A stretch of 64,000 bases of DNA, taken from NCBI GenBank assembly GCA_902587325.1, contig CACIKV010000001.1, forward strand, positions 1-64,000, given 5' to 3'. A model generated the notes under the pieces. That model was not told the origin of the DNA. It ran no database searches and saw only the letters and a list, made by a program, of their open reading frames with translations. The translations under genes were made by a program, and so were the position numbers. Within the stretch, counting starts at the first letter, position 1, and each line of letters opens with the position of its first letter. The stretch is from an uncultured Bacteroidota bacterium (GTDB taxonomy: Bacteria; Bacteroidota; Bacteroidia; Flavobacteriales; Flavobacteriaceae). Below are positions 37,336-47,080 of the stretch, in pieces.

Positions 37336-40300
37336 ATGAAACGTCAATTATTAAACTTCCTATTGTTATTAGGATTTTTTTCTATGACTGCTCAGACAGG
37401 CACCATAACTGGATCTGTAACAGACTCAGAAAATAATGATGCTTTGCCTGGTGTAAATGTCATATTAAAAAACACAACTAATGGAACTAATACAGACTTC
37501 AACGGTAATTTTTCTTTAGACAATATTGAATCAGGTGACGTCCTGGTATTTTCTTATTTGGGCTACAAGACACTTGAATTTACAGTAACTGATTCTTTTA
37601 ATGTTTCAATTTCCCTTTCTCCAGATTTTGAAGCTTTAGATGAGGTAGTAGTTCTTGGTTATGTGACTCAAAAAGCATCTAATATTTCAGGTTCAGTTTC
37701 GACTGTCGGCGAAGAAGATGTTGAGAGATTAAAACCAGTTCGAATGGAGGATGCTCTTCAAGGTCTTCCTGGGGTTAATATGTTTTCTAACGGGTCTCCA
37801 GGGTCAAAACCAACAGTAATTATTAGAGGAGTTACATCCTACACTGGAAATGATCCTTTAGTTATTGTAGATGGAATAAACCAAAGTCTAGATGATATGA
37901 ACTCATTAGAACCTTCTGACATTGAAAGCATCTCTGTTCTTAAAGATGCTTCCACTACAGCATTGTATGGTGTTAAAGGTGGTAATGGTGTTATTGTTAT
38001 TACTACTAAAAATGGTTCAAGAAACCAAGAGGCTAAATTCACATTTAATTCCTCATATGGTCAACAATCACCTGAGAAAACAATCGGGGTACTTAATGCT
38101 TCTGAATATGCTGCAATACTCAATGAAATGAGCTTAACATCAGGTGGTGGTTTAATATATTCAGATATATCTAACCTAGGTTATGGTACAGATTGGCAAA
38201 AAGAAATATTTAGAATTGATGCTCCAATAATTACTAATAATATTTCAGTTTCAGGTGGAACTAATAATTCCTCTTACTTTTTGTCTGCTGGATTTACAGA
38301 ACAAGAAGGAATTCTTTATGGAGCTGACAAACAATTTTTTGATAGATCAACATTTAGAGCAAATTTCGACACTGATTTATCAAGTAAATTAAATATGAAA
38401 ATTAGTAATAGATATACTAACATTAAAGATAGTGGTTTAGGGGATATTATATTTAATGCCTTAAATATGTCACCCACCACACCTGTTTATGCTGATGATG
38501 GTTCTTATGCAATTAGTAACACTATTACTCAAGAAATTAAAAATCCAATGGCTCAAATATCTAATTCATATGGATCTGGAAATACAAATTCTATATCAGG
38601 AAAGTTCGAGCTTCAATATGATTTAATTGATGATTTAAAAATTACATCAAGACTTGGCTACACTTATGTTAATATTACATCAAAAGGCTTTAGTCCTTAT
38701 CAATTTTATGGAATAGGACATAACGCTACTAATGCAAATGCTGATTTAACACCAATTTCATCGACAGATGCTGATGGTAATGTAACTCAAACATGGAATA
38801 GTGTAAATGAAAGTAAAACAACATATTTTAATTACACATACGACATTAATGCAAGTTATAATTTTTCTATTGACGATCACAATTTGAGTGTTTTTGCTGG
38901 ATTTCAGATTGGAAAAAATACTGGTAACAACGTTTCGGGTTCAAAAGTTGGAGTTCCTTTCAACTCATGGACTTATGCCGACCTAAGTTCTGCTACTGGC
39001 CCTCAAGACGAAGAGAGCACAGGCTCTTGGCAATATGTTGGCAGAAGTGTATCATTAATTGCTCGTGCTGAGTATGATTTTAACGAAAAATATTTAGCCT
39101 CAATTACAGTTAGAAGAGATGGGTCTACAAGTTTTGGTGAAAATAATAAGTTTGGAATCTTTCCATCGGCATCTTTGGGTTGGGTTGCTTCAAATGAAGA
39201 TTTTTTCAATTCAGAAGCTATTAATTTTTTAAAAATTAGAGCAAGTTATGGTACAGTTGGTAATGACAATGCTAGTTCTCAGTTTGGAACTATTACGACT
39301 TTTCCAAAATATACTTTTGGAGGCAATATTGTAACTGGTTCTGCACTAGATGGAATTCCTAACTTGGATGTTTCATGGGAAAATCAAGTTCAAGCAAATG
39401 TTGGATTTGATTTAAGAATGTTTGAATCAAAAGTTTCTTTGACTGTAGATTATTTTCAAAAAACAGTTGATGATCTTTTATTTAACCCTACCCTTTCTCT
39501 ATACTTAGGAACACCGAATTACCCTTCGGCAAATATCGGTAAAACAGAGACTAGTGGTATTGATATTAACCTTGGCTACAATAGTGATTCTACAAAAGAC
39601 ATTTCATTTAGTACAAACGTAAGCTTTACAACTTCAGATAATTTAGTAAAAGAAATTTCTAACGGTGATAAATACATTTGGGGAGCTGGTTATGGAATCC
39701 CTTACAACAATTTGGTAAGATTTCAAGAAGGTGAATCTCCAGGAATTTTTTGGGGATATGAAGCTGATGGAATCTTTCAAAATCAATCTGAAGTTAACAA
39801 TCATGCAACACAGCCAAACGCCCAGCCTGGAGATATTAGATTCGTAGATACAAATGGCGATGGAGTTGTAAATGCAGACGACAGAACTAAAATCGGTGAT
39901 CCTTTTGCTGATTTTAATATAGGATGGAACTTAAATTTTAAAGTTTATGATTTTGATTTAAGTATTACAACTTATGGAACATTTGGAAATGATATTTTTA
40001 GAGGCTATGAAAGAAATTTAAATTATACAAACAAGCCTGTTAGCATTCTTTCCAGATGGACTGGAGAGGGAACAAGCAATTTTGAGCCTAGAGCTACTTT
40101 TGTTGATTCAAACAACAATGTTAGACCATCTACAAGATATGTAGAGGATGGTTCTTATTTTAAAATTAAAAATGTACAATTAGGTTATAATTTTAATTTA
40201 TCTGAATCGAAAGTTCTTGACGGAGTAAGGCTTTACTTACAAGGTAAAAACTTAATGACATTTACAGATTATACTGGATATGATCCAGAAATGTCTTATG

Positions 40301-40380
40301 GTGTTTTAGATACAGGTATTGATAGAGGAAACTATCCAAGTCCAAGAACTGTTTTAGTTGGATTAAATGTTAAATTTTAA
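37336..40380 (+). CDS. susC: SusC-family TonB-dependent outer membrane transporter
   Basis: A 1014-residue SusC protein. It has a signal peptide (FFSMTAQ), a carboxypeptidase-regulatory-like domain (about 22-95, TGSVTDSENNDALPGVNV), a TonB box (ALDEVVVLGYVT), a plug (VIVDG, KDASTTALYGVKGGNGV) and a barrel with a C-terminal Phe (VGLNVKF). Together with the following SusD it takes up oligosaccharides, here most likely beta-1,3-glucan fragments as judged from the downstream GH16, GH3 and GH5. The 236-base upstream gap shows TTTG at 37288 and TAAGTTTA at 37307, a weak promoter match. Confidence 0.97.
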   Translation: MKRQLLNFLLLLGFFSMTAQTGTITGSVTDSENNDALPGVNVILKNTTNGTNTDFNGNFSLDNIESGDVLVFSYLGYKTLEFTVTDSFNVSISLSPDFEALDEVVVLGYVTQKASNISGSVSTVGEEDVERLKPVRMEDALQGLPGVNMFSNGSPGSKPTVIIRGVTSYTGNDPLVIVDGINQSLDDMNSLEPSDIESISVLKDASTTALYGVKGGNGVIVITTKNGSRNQEAKFTFNSSYGQQSPEKTIGVLNASEYAAILNEMSLTSGGGLIYSDISNLGYGTDWQKEIFRIDAPIITNNISVSGGTNNSSYFLSAGFTEQEGILYGADKQFFDRSTFRANFDTDLSSKLNMKISNRYTNIKDSGLGDIIFNALNMSPTTPVYADDGSYAISNTITQEIKNPMAQISNSYGSGNTNSISGKFELQYDLIDDLKITSRLGYTYVNITSKGFSPYQFYGIGHNATNANADLTPISSTDADGNVTQTWNSVNESKTTYFNYTYDINASYNFSIDDHNLSVFAGFQIGKNTGNNVSGSKVGVPFNSWTYADLSSATGPQDEESTGSWQYVGRSVSLIARAEYDFNEKYLASITVRRDGSTSFGENNKFGIFPSASLGWVASNEDFFNSEAINFLKIRASYGTVGNDNASSQFGTITTFPKYTFGGNIVTGSALDGIPNLDVSWENQVQANVGFDLRMFESKVSLTVDYFQKTVDDLLFNPTLSLYLGTPNYPSANIGKTETSGIDINLGYNSDSTKDISFSTNVSFTTSDNLVKEISNGDKYIWGAGYGIPYNNLVRFQEGESPGIFWGYEADGIFQNQSEVNNHATQPNAQPGDIRFVDTNGDGVVNADDRTKIGDPFADFNIGWNLNFKVYDFDLSITTYGTFGNDIFRGYERNLNYTNKPVSILSRWTGEGTSNFEPRATFVDSNNNVRPSTRYVEDGSYFKIKNVQLGYNFNLSESKVLDGVRLYLQGKNLMTFTDYTGYDPEMSYGVLDTGIDRGNYPSPRTVLVGLNVKF

Positions 40381-40390
40381 TAATAAAAAA

Positions 40391-41848
40391 ATGAAAAAAT
40401 TAATTAATAAATTTTTAATATCCATATCATTAATATTATTTGTTTATAGTTGTGATGAATATGTGGATTATGAAGCTTCTGAAGGTTATCAAATTGTTGC
40501 TGATGATTATTTTAAATCAGCAGAAGACTATGAGGCTGCTTTAGTTGGTGTTTATGACGTTTTACAATGGACACTTTATAATTTTATGATAGGTGAAATA
40601 GCTTCTGATAACTCATTATGTGGGGGTGAAAGTGCTAGTGATGTAATTGGTCTTCAAAAGATTGATGATATGATTCATGACCCCGTTAATGATCAACTAT
40701 CGAGGATTTGGCAATACATGTATGAGGGAGTAAATCGAGCTAACTACATGATTGAAAACAAAGATAAAATTGATTTTCCTAGAAAAGATGAGCTGTATGC
40801 TGAAGTACATTTTTTAAGAGCATTCTTTTATTTTGAATTAGTTAAAATTTATGGTGATGTCCCACTATTTACTGCTGGAAGATTAACAGCTGGAGATTCT
40901 GGTACATTATCTAGAGTTTCAAAATCAGAAGTTTACTCTGTTATAGAATCAGACTTATTGAGTGCTGTTAGTGGTCTTCAAGCTAAAAAGAGTTCAGACG
41001 GCAGAGCAACATCATTCACTGCACATGCACTTCTCGGTAAAGTTTATTTATATCAAGACAAGTTTTCTGATGCTGCTAATATTCTTGAGCCATTAGTAGG
41101 TTTATATACTCTTCCAAGCGATCCGTCATCTGTCTTTTTAGTTGAAGGAGAAAATGGTCCTGAATCTGTTTTTGAAATTCAACATTCAAAAGAATCTAAT
41201 GGATGGAACTGGGGATGGATGCCTCAGGGCACAGAAGGTAATTTTGGTGTAATTCACCATGGAATTAGAGGTTACAGCGGACCAGTTTACGCATCTGGAT
41301 GGAGTTTCAATGTACCAACACAAGATTTAGTTGATGCTTTTGATTCAGGTGATAAAAGAAAGAATGCTTCAGTTCTTGACATAGCAGCATGGGCAGATGC
41401 AAATAATGCTCAATATAGCGAAGGGTATGAACACACTGGATATTTTAATAATAAGTATATACCAAGATCAGGCTATTCTAAAAATACAGCTGAACTTAAC
41501 TATGAAAATAATTATAGATACATCAGATATGCTGATGTATTGTTGATGGCTGCAGAAGCTAACAATAGAGGTGGAATAAGTGATTCAAAAGCTCAAACAT
41601 ATCTTAATCAAGTTAGAAATAGGGCTGGTGTTTCATCAATTTCTGCTACTGGATCAACTTTGACACAGGCAATTTGGGATGAAAGAAGATTAGAGTTTGC
41701 TGGTGAAGGACATAGATTTTTTGATCTTGTTAGAACCGGACAAGCAGCAAATGAAATTTCTGGATTTATCAGTGGCCAACACGAAGTTTTTCCAATTCCA
41801 CAAACAGAAATTGATATTTCTGGTTTAACTCAAAATCCAGGTTATTAA
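40391..41848 (+). CDS. susD: SusD-family glycan-binding lipoprotein
   Basis: A lipoprotein of 485 residues from the ATG at 40391 (MKKLINKFLISISLILFVYSC). An ATG at 40367 overlaps the susC stop and would put extra residues before the signal, so it is less likely. SusD features include AEVHFLRAFFYFELVKIYGDVPL, the YADVLLMAAEANNR helix, and a C-terminal WDERRLEFAGEGHRFFDLVRTG stretch. It binds the glycan and closes the SusC barrel. Confidence 0.96.
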   Translation: MKKLINKFLISISLILFVYSCDEYVDYEASEGYQIVADDYFKSAEDYEAALVGVYDVLQWTLYNFMIGEIASDNSLCGGESASDVIGLQKIDDMIHDPVNDQLSRIWQYMYEGVNRANYMIENKDKIDFPRKDELYAEVHFLRAFFYFELVKIYGDVPLFTAGRLTAGDSGTLSRVSKSEVYSVIESDLLSAVSGLQAKKSSDGRATSFTAHALLGKVYLYQDKFSDAANILEPLVGLYTLPSDPSSVFLVEGENGPESVFEIQHSKESNGWNWGWMPQGTEGNFGVIHHGIRGYSGPVYASGWSFNVPTQDLVDAFDSGDKRKNASVLDIAAWADANNAQYSEGYEHTGYFNNKYIPRSGYSKNTAELNYENNYRYIRYADVLLMAAEANNRGGISDSKAQTYLNQVRNRAGVSSISATGSTLTQAIWDERRLEFAGEGHRFFDLVRTGQAANEISGFISGQHEVFPIPQTEIDISGLTQNPGY

Positions 41849-41857
41849 ATTAAAAAA

Positions 41858-44422
41858 ATGAATATGAAAAATATATATAAAATTTTTGGTTCAATATTCA
41901 TCATGTTCCTAATGGTTGGATGTGATGAGGATTTTAGTGATAATAATGAATTCGCTAGAAATATTGTAGCTCCAAGTAATGTTACTGCAGCATTTGATAT
42001 TACTCAGGATAACACTGGTAATGTTACAATTACTCCTACTGCTGAACAGGCTATAAGTTTTACTATTGACTACGGTGATGGTTCTGATATTTCTCCGGAA
42101 ATTAAAACCGGTGGAAGTGTTCAACACACCTTTAAAGAAGGTAGTTATACACTTAAAGTAACAGCTAAAGGTTTAAATAATTTAACTACTACTGCTGATG
42201 TTTCCTTAGTTGTGTCATTCAAAGCACCTGAAAATTTGCAGGTTTCGATTGAAAACGACACCAATAAATCAAAACAAGTTAATGTTACAGCAACTGCTGA
42301 CTATGCAACTGTATTTGATTTTATTTCGGGTGAAGATGGCGCAGAAAAAGTTACCGCCAATATTGGTGAGACAGCTTCTTTTACTTATAAAGAGCCAGGT
42401 ATTTACTCTGTAAAAGTGGTTGCAAGAGGTGCTGCAATTGCAACTACTGAATGGACTATGGATTTTGAAGTAACTGCAATATTAGCTCCAACAGTTTCAG
42501 CTCCTGCTCCACCGGACAGAGCTTCAAGCACTGTTATATCTATATTTAGTGATGCATATACCAATGTTTCAAATGTTAATATGAATCCTAATTGGGGTCA
42601 AAGCGGTCAAGGTAGTGGATATAATGTACTTGATATAAATGGTGATAAAATCACTCATTATTCAAAATTAAGTTATCAAGGGGTCGAATATGATCAAACA
42701 GATATGACAAGTATGGAGTTTCTTCATATTGATGCTTGGACAGCAGATCTTAATCAACTAAAAACTTTTTTAATAAGAAAACCAGATAATGCAAATCCAA
42801 GAGAAGTTGCTGTTTCTAAAGAATTAACTAAAGATTCATGGACAAGTCTTGATATTCCATTGACTGAATGGACTAGTCAAGGAATTACTTTAGGAGATTT
42901 ATTTCAATTTAAATTTGAAGGAGTTGATCAATGGGCCAAAGCAGACGTATTTTTAGACAATATCTATTTTTGGAAAAACAATCCTGTTGGATTACCTGTT
43001 AACTTTGATAAAGAGGAACCATTTAAAGGTGTTGGGGGCGCATCATTTGAGCTTTCAACTGACCCTGAAGATTCTTCAAACAAAACTGGTAAAATTACTA
43101 ATGGTGGAAATGACTGGGAAACTGCTGAATTAACTCTTGATGAACCCATTAAAGTTGTTTCAGGTGGTGACAATAACTACTCAGTGAGAATTTATAATCC
43201 AACTGCTGATACCCATGAGCTAATGATGAAGCTAGAACAAAGTGGTAATAATGAGTATATTGAAATTAAGCAAAATTTTTCCGCTAAAGGTTGGAATGTA
43301 CTAACTTTTGATTTATCAACAATAACTGCACAAGCATGGCCAAATCCTGGAGCAGCTTGGGATGGAACTGCTGACTTTAAAAAGCTAGTATTTTTCATTG
43401 ACGGTGGAAAAAAAGATACTGGAACTTATCACATTGATGATATAGTTAAAGGAACTGGCTCTAGTTTCCCTGCTTCTATCCCAATTAATTTTGAAGAAAA
43501 TGTTAACTTCAAAGGTGTTGGTGGTGCTACATTTGAGATGTCTAAAGATCCAACCAACTCATCAAATGGCGTTGGCAAGGTTGTAAATGGTGGTAATGAC
43601 TGGGAAACTGCAGAACTTATGATGACTACGCCTATTCAAATTAGAAGTGGTCAACAAAACTTTTTCTCTGTTGATATTCACTCACCTAACTCTGATACTC
43701 ATGAATTAATGATGAAATTAGAACAAAGTAGTGACAATGAATATATTGAACTTAAAGCAAGCTTTTCAAAAGAAGGTTGGAATACAGTTACTTTTGATTT
43801 CTCCTCAGTAACTGCACAAGCTTGGCCTAATCCTGGTGCAGCATGGGATGGTAATGCTGACTTTAAAAAACTAGTATTTTTTATTGATGGTGGAAAGAAA
43901 GATACTGGAACGTATTATCTTGACAATATCATAACGAGAAACAAAGTAAGTCTTCCAATTGATTTTAGCACAAAGATTCCATTTAATGGTGTTGGTGGTG
44001 CATCAACTAGCTTACCATTTATTGATCCTACCGATTCTTCTAATTATGTTATGCAAGTAATAAATGGGGGTCAAGACTGGGAAACTGCGGAATTGATTCT
44101 AGATGAACCAATTAAAGTAGTTTCCGGAGCTGATAATAGATATTCAGTTAGAATACACAATGCTACTTCTGATACTCACGAATTGATGATGAAATTGGAA
44201 CAAAGCGGTAACAATGAGTATATTGAACTAAAGCAAAACTTCTCAGCTCAAGGATGGACCACTCTAACATTTGATTTTTCAACTGTTAGCTCTCAAGCAT
44301 GGCCTAATCCTGGTGCAGCTTGGGACGGGACCGCTGACTTTAAGAAGTTAGTATTCTTTATCGATGGTGGTAAAAAAGATACTGGAACATACTACATTGA
44401 TGATATAAAAAAGGTTAATTAA
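41858..44422 (+). CDS. Multidomain surface glycan-binding lipoprotein (PKD domains and repeated CBM-like modules)
   Basis: An 854-residue lipoprotein (lipobox FLMVGC). In order: two PKD-like domains (about 36-121, 122-207), a beta-sandwich module (210-375, SDAYTNVSNVNMNPNWGQSG) known from marine laminarin loci, and three near-identical modules of about 155 residues (379-531, 541-693, 699-852), each with GVGGA, DWETAEL, THELMMKLEQS, QAWPNPGAAWDG and FFIDGGKKDTGTY. This is the position of a SusE/SusF-type surface glycan-binding protein. It has no hydrolytic motif. The repeats probably increase binding avidity for long beta-glucans. Confidence 0.85.
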   Translation: MNMKNIYKIFGSIFIMFLMVGCDEDFSDNNEFARNIVAPSNVTAAFDITQDNTGNVTITPTAEQAISFTIDYGDGSDISPEIKTGGSVQHTFKEGSYTLKVTAKGLNNLTTTADVSLVVSFKAPENLQVSIENDTNKSKQVNVTATADYATVFDFISGEDGAEKVTANIGETASFTYKEPGIYSVKVVARGAAIATTEWTMDFEVTAILAPTVSAPAPPDRASSTVISIFSDAYTNVSNVNMNPNWGQSGQGSGYNVLDINGDKITHYSKLSYQGVEYDQTDMTSMEFLHIDAWTADLNQLKTFLIRKPDNANPREVAVSKELTKDSWTSLDIPLTEWTSQGITLGDLFQFKFEGVDQWAKADVFLDNIYFWKNNPVGLPVNFDKEEPFKGVGGASFELSTDPEDSSNKTGKITNGGNDWETAELTLDEPIKVVSGGDNNYSVRIYNPTADTHELMMKLEQSGNNEYIEIKQNFSAKGWNVLTFDLSTITAQAWPNPGAAWDGTADFKKLVFFIDGGKKDTGTYHIDDIVKGTGSSFPASIPINFEENVNFKGVGGATFEMSKDPTNSSNGVGKVVNGGNDWETAELMMTTPIQIRSGQQNFFSVDIHSPNSDTHELMMKLEQSSDNEYIELKASFSKEGWNTVTFDFSSVTAQAWPNPGAAWDGNADFKKLVFFIDGGKKDTGTYYLDNIITRNKVSLPIDFSTKIPFNGVGGASTSLPFIDPTDSSNYVMQVINGGQDWETAELILDEPIKVVSGADNRYSVRIHNATSDTHELMMKLEQSGNNEYIELKQNFSAQGWTTLTFDFSTVSSQAWPNPGAAWDGTADFKKLVFFIDGGKKDTGTYYIDDIKKVN
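42992..44413 (+). repeat. Three tandem CBM-like coding modules
   Basis: Units at 42992-43450, 43478-43936 and 43952-44413 encode closely similar modules of about 153 residues, with long stretches identical at the amino-acid level. Silent changes are common between them, so the duplications are not very recent. Confidence 0.85.
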
Positions 44423-44434
44423 ACTAATATTATA

Positions 44435-45373
44435 ATGAAAAAAATAAAATTAAATTTTAAAAATATTTTCAATTTCTTAATTGCTTCAATCCTTGTTGTA
44501 GGTTTTGTTGGATGTGAAATTGATAGTTTCGCAGAAGATGATCAGCACTCATTCGGTGATATTACTGCACCAACAAATGTTCAAATTACTGCTGCCATCT
44601 CTGGTCAAGACGGTGATAACCCAAATGGAGATGGTTCAGGTGATGTTACCTTTTCAGGATCTGCTGATAATGCCATTACTTACAAGTTTGTTTACAATGG
44701 TGAGGAAACTATGAGTTCTGAAGGTACCGTAAGCTACACATTTCCTAAACTTGGATTAAATACATACACTGTAACATTAATAGCAATTGGAACGGGTGGA
44801 ACAACATCAAGTACTGCTGTGACAGTTGAAGTTTTAGTTACCTATACTCCACCTGCTGAACTTGTTGCTCAATTAACTACTGGAGTTTGGAGAGTTGCTG
44901 CTGAAGAGGGCGGTCACATGGGTGTGGGTCCTAATGAAGCTGCAAATTCTGATTGGTGGACTGCTGACCCTTTTACTAAAGCTAGTTCTGGATTATATGA
45001 CGATAGATATACATTCCATGCTGATGGTACTTTTACTTTTAGTGCTGGGGCTGATAGTGAATTATTTGGAAAGGTTATTCCATTAGAAAGAGATTTTGGA
45101 GGAGCTAGAGGTCAAGTTTCCGTTGCTAACAATGAACATGAAAATTATCCTGTTACTCAGGAAGATGTTGATAAAATTTCTGGAACTTGGTATATTTCTG
45201 CTCCTGGTGGGGTTGAAACTCTAAACTTTACTGGATTAGGACACGTAGGATTCTATATTGGATCACACAGTTTTGAGATTTTAGACAGATCTAATTCGCA
45301 AGAAATTAGACTTAAAAATTATTTTGTAGAGGAAAATAATGCATGGTGGTGGAAAATAACTAATAAAGATTAA
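44435..45373 (+). CDS. Surface glycan-binding lipoprotein related to the N-terminal half of the GH16
   Basis: A 312-residue lipoprotein (VVGFVGC). Residues 40-135 form a PKD-like domain and the rest a second domain marked by GVWRVAAEEGG, SDWWTADPF, YDDRYTFHADGTF, GHVGFYIGSHSFEI and AWWWKITNKD. The same two-domain pattern forms the first 300 residues of the following GH16 gene (ITGGSEKTWKIN, YDDEYSFKSDGTY, FIGFYVGQHTYTI, AWYIWLTDKE). No catalytic motif. It lies 12 bases after the previous binding-protein gene. It is probably a binding protein that presents laminarin to GH16. Confidence 0.82.
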   Translation: MKKIKLNFKNIFNFLIASILVVGFVGCEIDSFAEDDQHSFGDITAPTNVQITAAISGQDGDNPNGDGSGDVTFSGSADNAITYKFVYNGEETMSSEGTVSYTFPKLGLNTYTVTLIAIGTGGTTSSTAVTVEVLVTYTPPAELVAQLTTGVWRVAAEEGGHMGVGPNEAANSDWWTADPFTKASSGLYDDRYTFHADGTFTFSAGADSELFGKVIPLERDFGGARGQVSVANNEHENYPVTQEDVDKISGTWYISAPGGVETLNFTGLGHVGFYIGSHSFEILDRSNSQEIRLKNYFVEENNAWWWKITNKD

Positions 45374-45423
45374 CAACATCTATTATTGAATATAATTAAA
45401 TAAAATTCTTGTGTTTTGTTTTG

Positions 45424-45460
45424 AAGAGTTTGGGGGATTTTCTCTCAAACTCTTTATTTT
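45424..45460 (+). terminator. Hairpin between binding protein and GH16 genes
   Basis: AAGAGTTTG (45424-45432) pairs perfectly with CAAACTCTT (45446-45454), followed by TATTTTAG. It could terminate or attenuate transcription, or protect the upstream susCD-type transcript end. The T-tract is short, so its strength is uncertain. Confidence 0.6.
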
Positions 45461-45472
45461 AGATAATGTTTT

Positions 45473-47071
45473 ATGTATAAATTCATTTTTATTTTTATTT
45501 TTTTTCTATCCTGCTCAGGAAGTGAAAATGATACTGATAATGAAGATATGCCTGATCCAATTGATAAAATTATTCCAACCAATTTAATTTTTAACGTAGA
45601 AATAAAAGGAGCGGATAATCAAAATCCGTACGGAGATGGATCTGGAACTGTAAAATTTACAGCATCTGCTACTAATGCAGTGAATTATAGTTTTAGATTT
45701 GGAACCGGCGATGTAGTAGATTCATCTTCAGGATCAATCGAATATACATACTCAGAATTTGGAACAAAATCATACATAACTAATGTTTTAGCATATTCAT
45801 CAACTGGAGATTATATTAGTGAAGCAAACAGCATAACGGTTTATGTTAAGGCAAATTCAGACGATGATCTTCTAGAAATAATTACTGGCGGCTCAGAAAA
45901 AACCTGGAAAATTAATGCTGCATATGATGCACATTTTGGAAATGGGAATAAACAATTTAGATATACAACTTGGTGGGAAGCTCCTTCATTTTCAAAAAAC
46001 AACTCAGGCTTTTATGATGATGAATACTCTTTTAAAAGTGATGGAACATATATTCATAAAACAAATGGCAATGTTTATGGGAAATCATCACATTTAATTT
46101 CTACTTATGGTAATACAGGACAAAATGCAAACTCCGCAGGAGAAATTGAAAACTTTAATTTGAATGATTACGAAGGATCTTTTTATGTTAAGAAAGAGAA
46201 TAATGAAAATAAAGTTGTTTTTGACTCAAAATCTTTTATTGGCTTTTATGTTGGTCAACACACCTATACCATAGAATGTTATGATGCAAATAATATATTA
46301 GTAAGAACTGTTGATAATCAAGATCGAGCGTGGTATATTTGGCTGACAGATAAAGAAGTATCCACTACTCCATCAAAAGATATTTTTACCGATTTAGTAT
46401 GGTCGGATGATTTTAATTATAATGGTAAATTAAACGCTGATAAGTGGGTTTATGAAGTGAGAAATCAATGGTATAATCAAGAACTTCAAGCTACTACTGA
46501 TAGATTAGAAAATGTAATTGTTGAAAATGGTGTTTTAAAAATCATTGCAAAAAGAGAAGGATATGGTGGAAAAAATTTTACATCAGGAAGAGTAAAAACA
46601 AATACAAAATTTGATTTTACATATGGAAGAGTTGATATTAGAGCAAAATTACCAGGAAAAAAAGGAACTTGGCCTGCATTATGGCTTTTAGGCTCTAACT
46701 ATGATCAAATTGATTGGCCAAGTTGTGGTGAAATAGATATTATGGAGCATGCTGGTAATAGATTAAACAAAATTCAAGGAACAGTACATCATCCAGATAA
46801 TTATGGGGGCGGTGATGGGGGTGAAACATATGATTATAACAATGTATCCACAGAGTTTCACATATACTCAGTTGTTTGGACAGAAAAAGGAATTACTTTC
46901 TTAGTAGATGATAAACCTTTTCATATTGTTGGAAATGCTTGCTCTTTACCTTTCAATTGGGATTTTTTTATCATTATTAATATCGCAATGGGTGGAACAT
47001 TTGGAGGTTCAGTCCCATCTGATTTTAGTTCAGATATTATGGAAGTGGATTACGTAAAAGTTTATCAATAA
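45473..47071 (+). CDS. GH16 beta-1,3-glucanase (laminarinase-like) lipoprotein with N-terminal PKD and accessory domains
   Basis: A 532-residue lipoprotein (IFFLSC). Residues 36-127 form a PKD-like domain, 130-295 the accessory domain shared with the preceding gene, and about 305-532 the GH16 catalytic domain. The nucleophile Glu420, Asp422 and acid/base Glu425 lie in GEIDIMEH, the arrangement of bacterial laminarinases (EIDIME with an extra Met). It would cut beta-1,3-glucan (laminarin) at the cell surface. The GH3 gene follows by 9 bases. Confidence 0.93.
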   Translation: MYKFIFIFIFFLSCSGSENDTDNEDMPDPIDKIIPTNLIFNVEIKGADNQNPYGDGSGTVKFTASATNAVNYSFRFGTGDVVDSSSGSIEYTYSEFGTKSYITNVLAYSSTGDYISEANSITVYVKANSDDDLLEIITGGSEKTWKINAAYDAHFGNGNKQFRYTTWWEAPSFSKNNSGFYDDEYSFKSDGTYIHKTNGNVYGKSSHLISTYGNTGQNANSAGEIENFNLNDYEGSFYVKKENNENKVVFDSKSFIGFYVGQHTYTIECYDANNILVRTVDNQDRAWYIWLTDKEVSTTPSKDIFTDLVWSDDFNYNGKLNADKWVYEVRNQWYNQELQATTDRLENVIVENGVLKIIAKREGYGGKNFTSGRVKTNTKFDFTYGRVDIRAKLPGKKGTWPALWLLGSNYDQIDWPSCGEIDIMEHAGNRLNKIQGTVHHPDNYGGGDGGETYDYNNVSTEFHIYSVVWTEKGITFLVDDKPFHIVGNACSLPFNWDFFIIINIAMGGTFGGSVPSDFSSDIMEVDYVKVYQ

Positions 47072-47080
47072 AATTTATTT

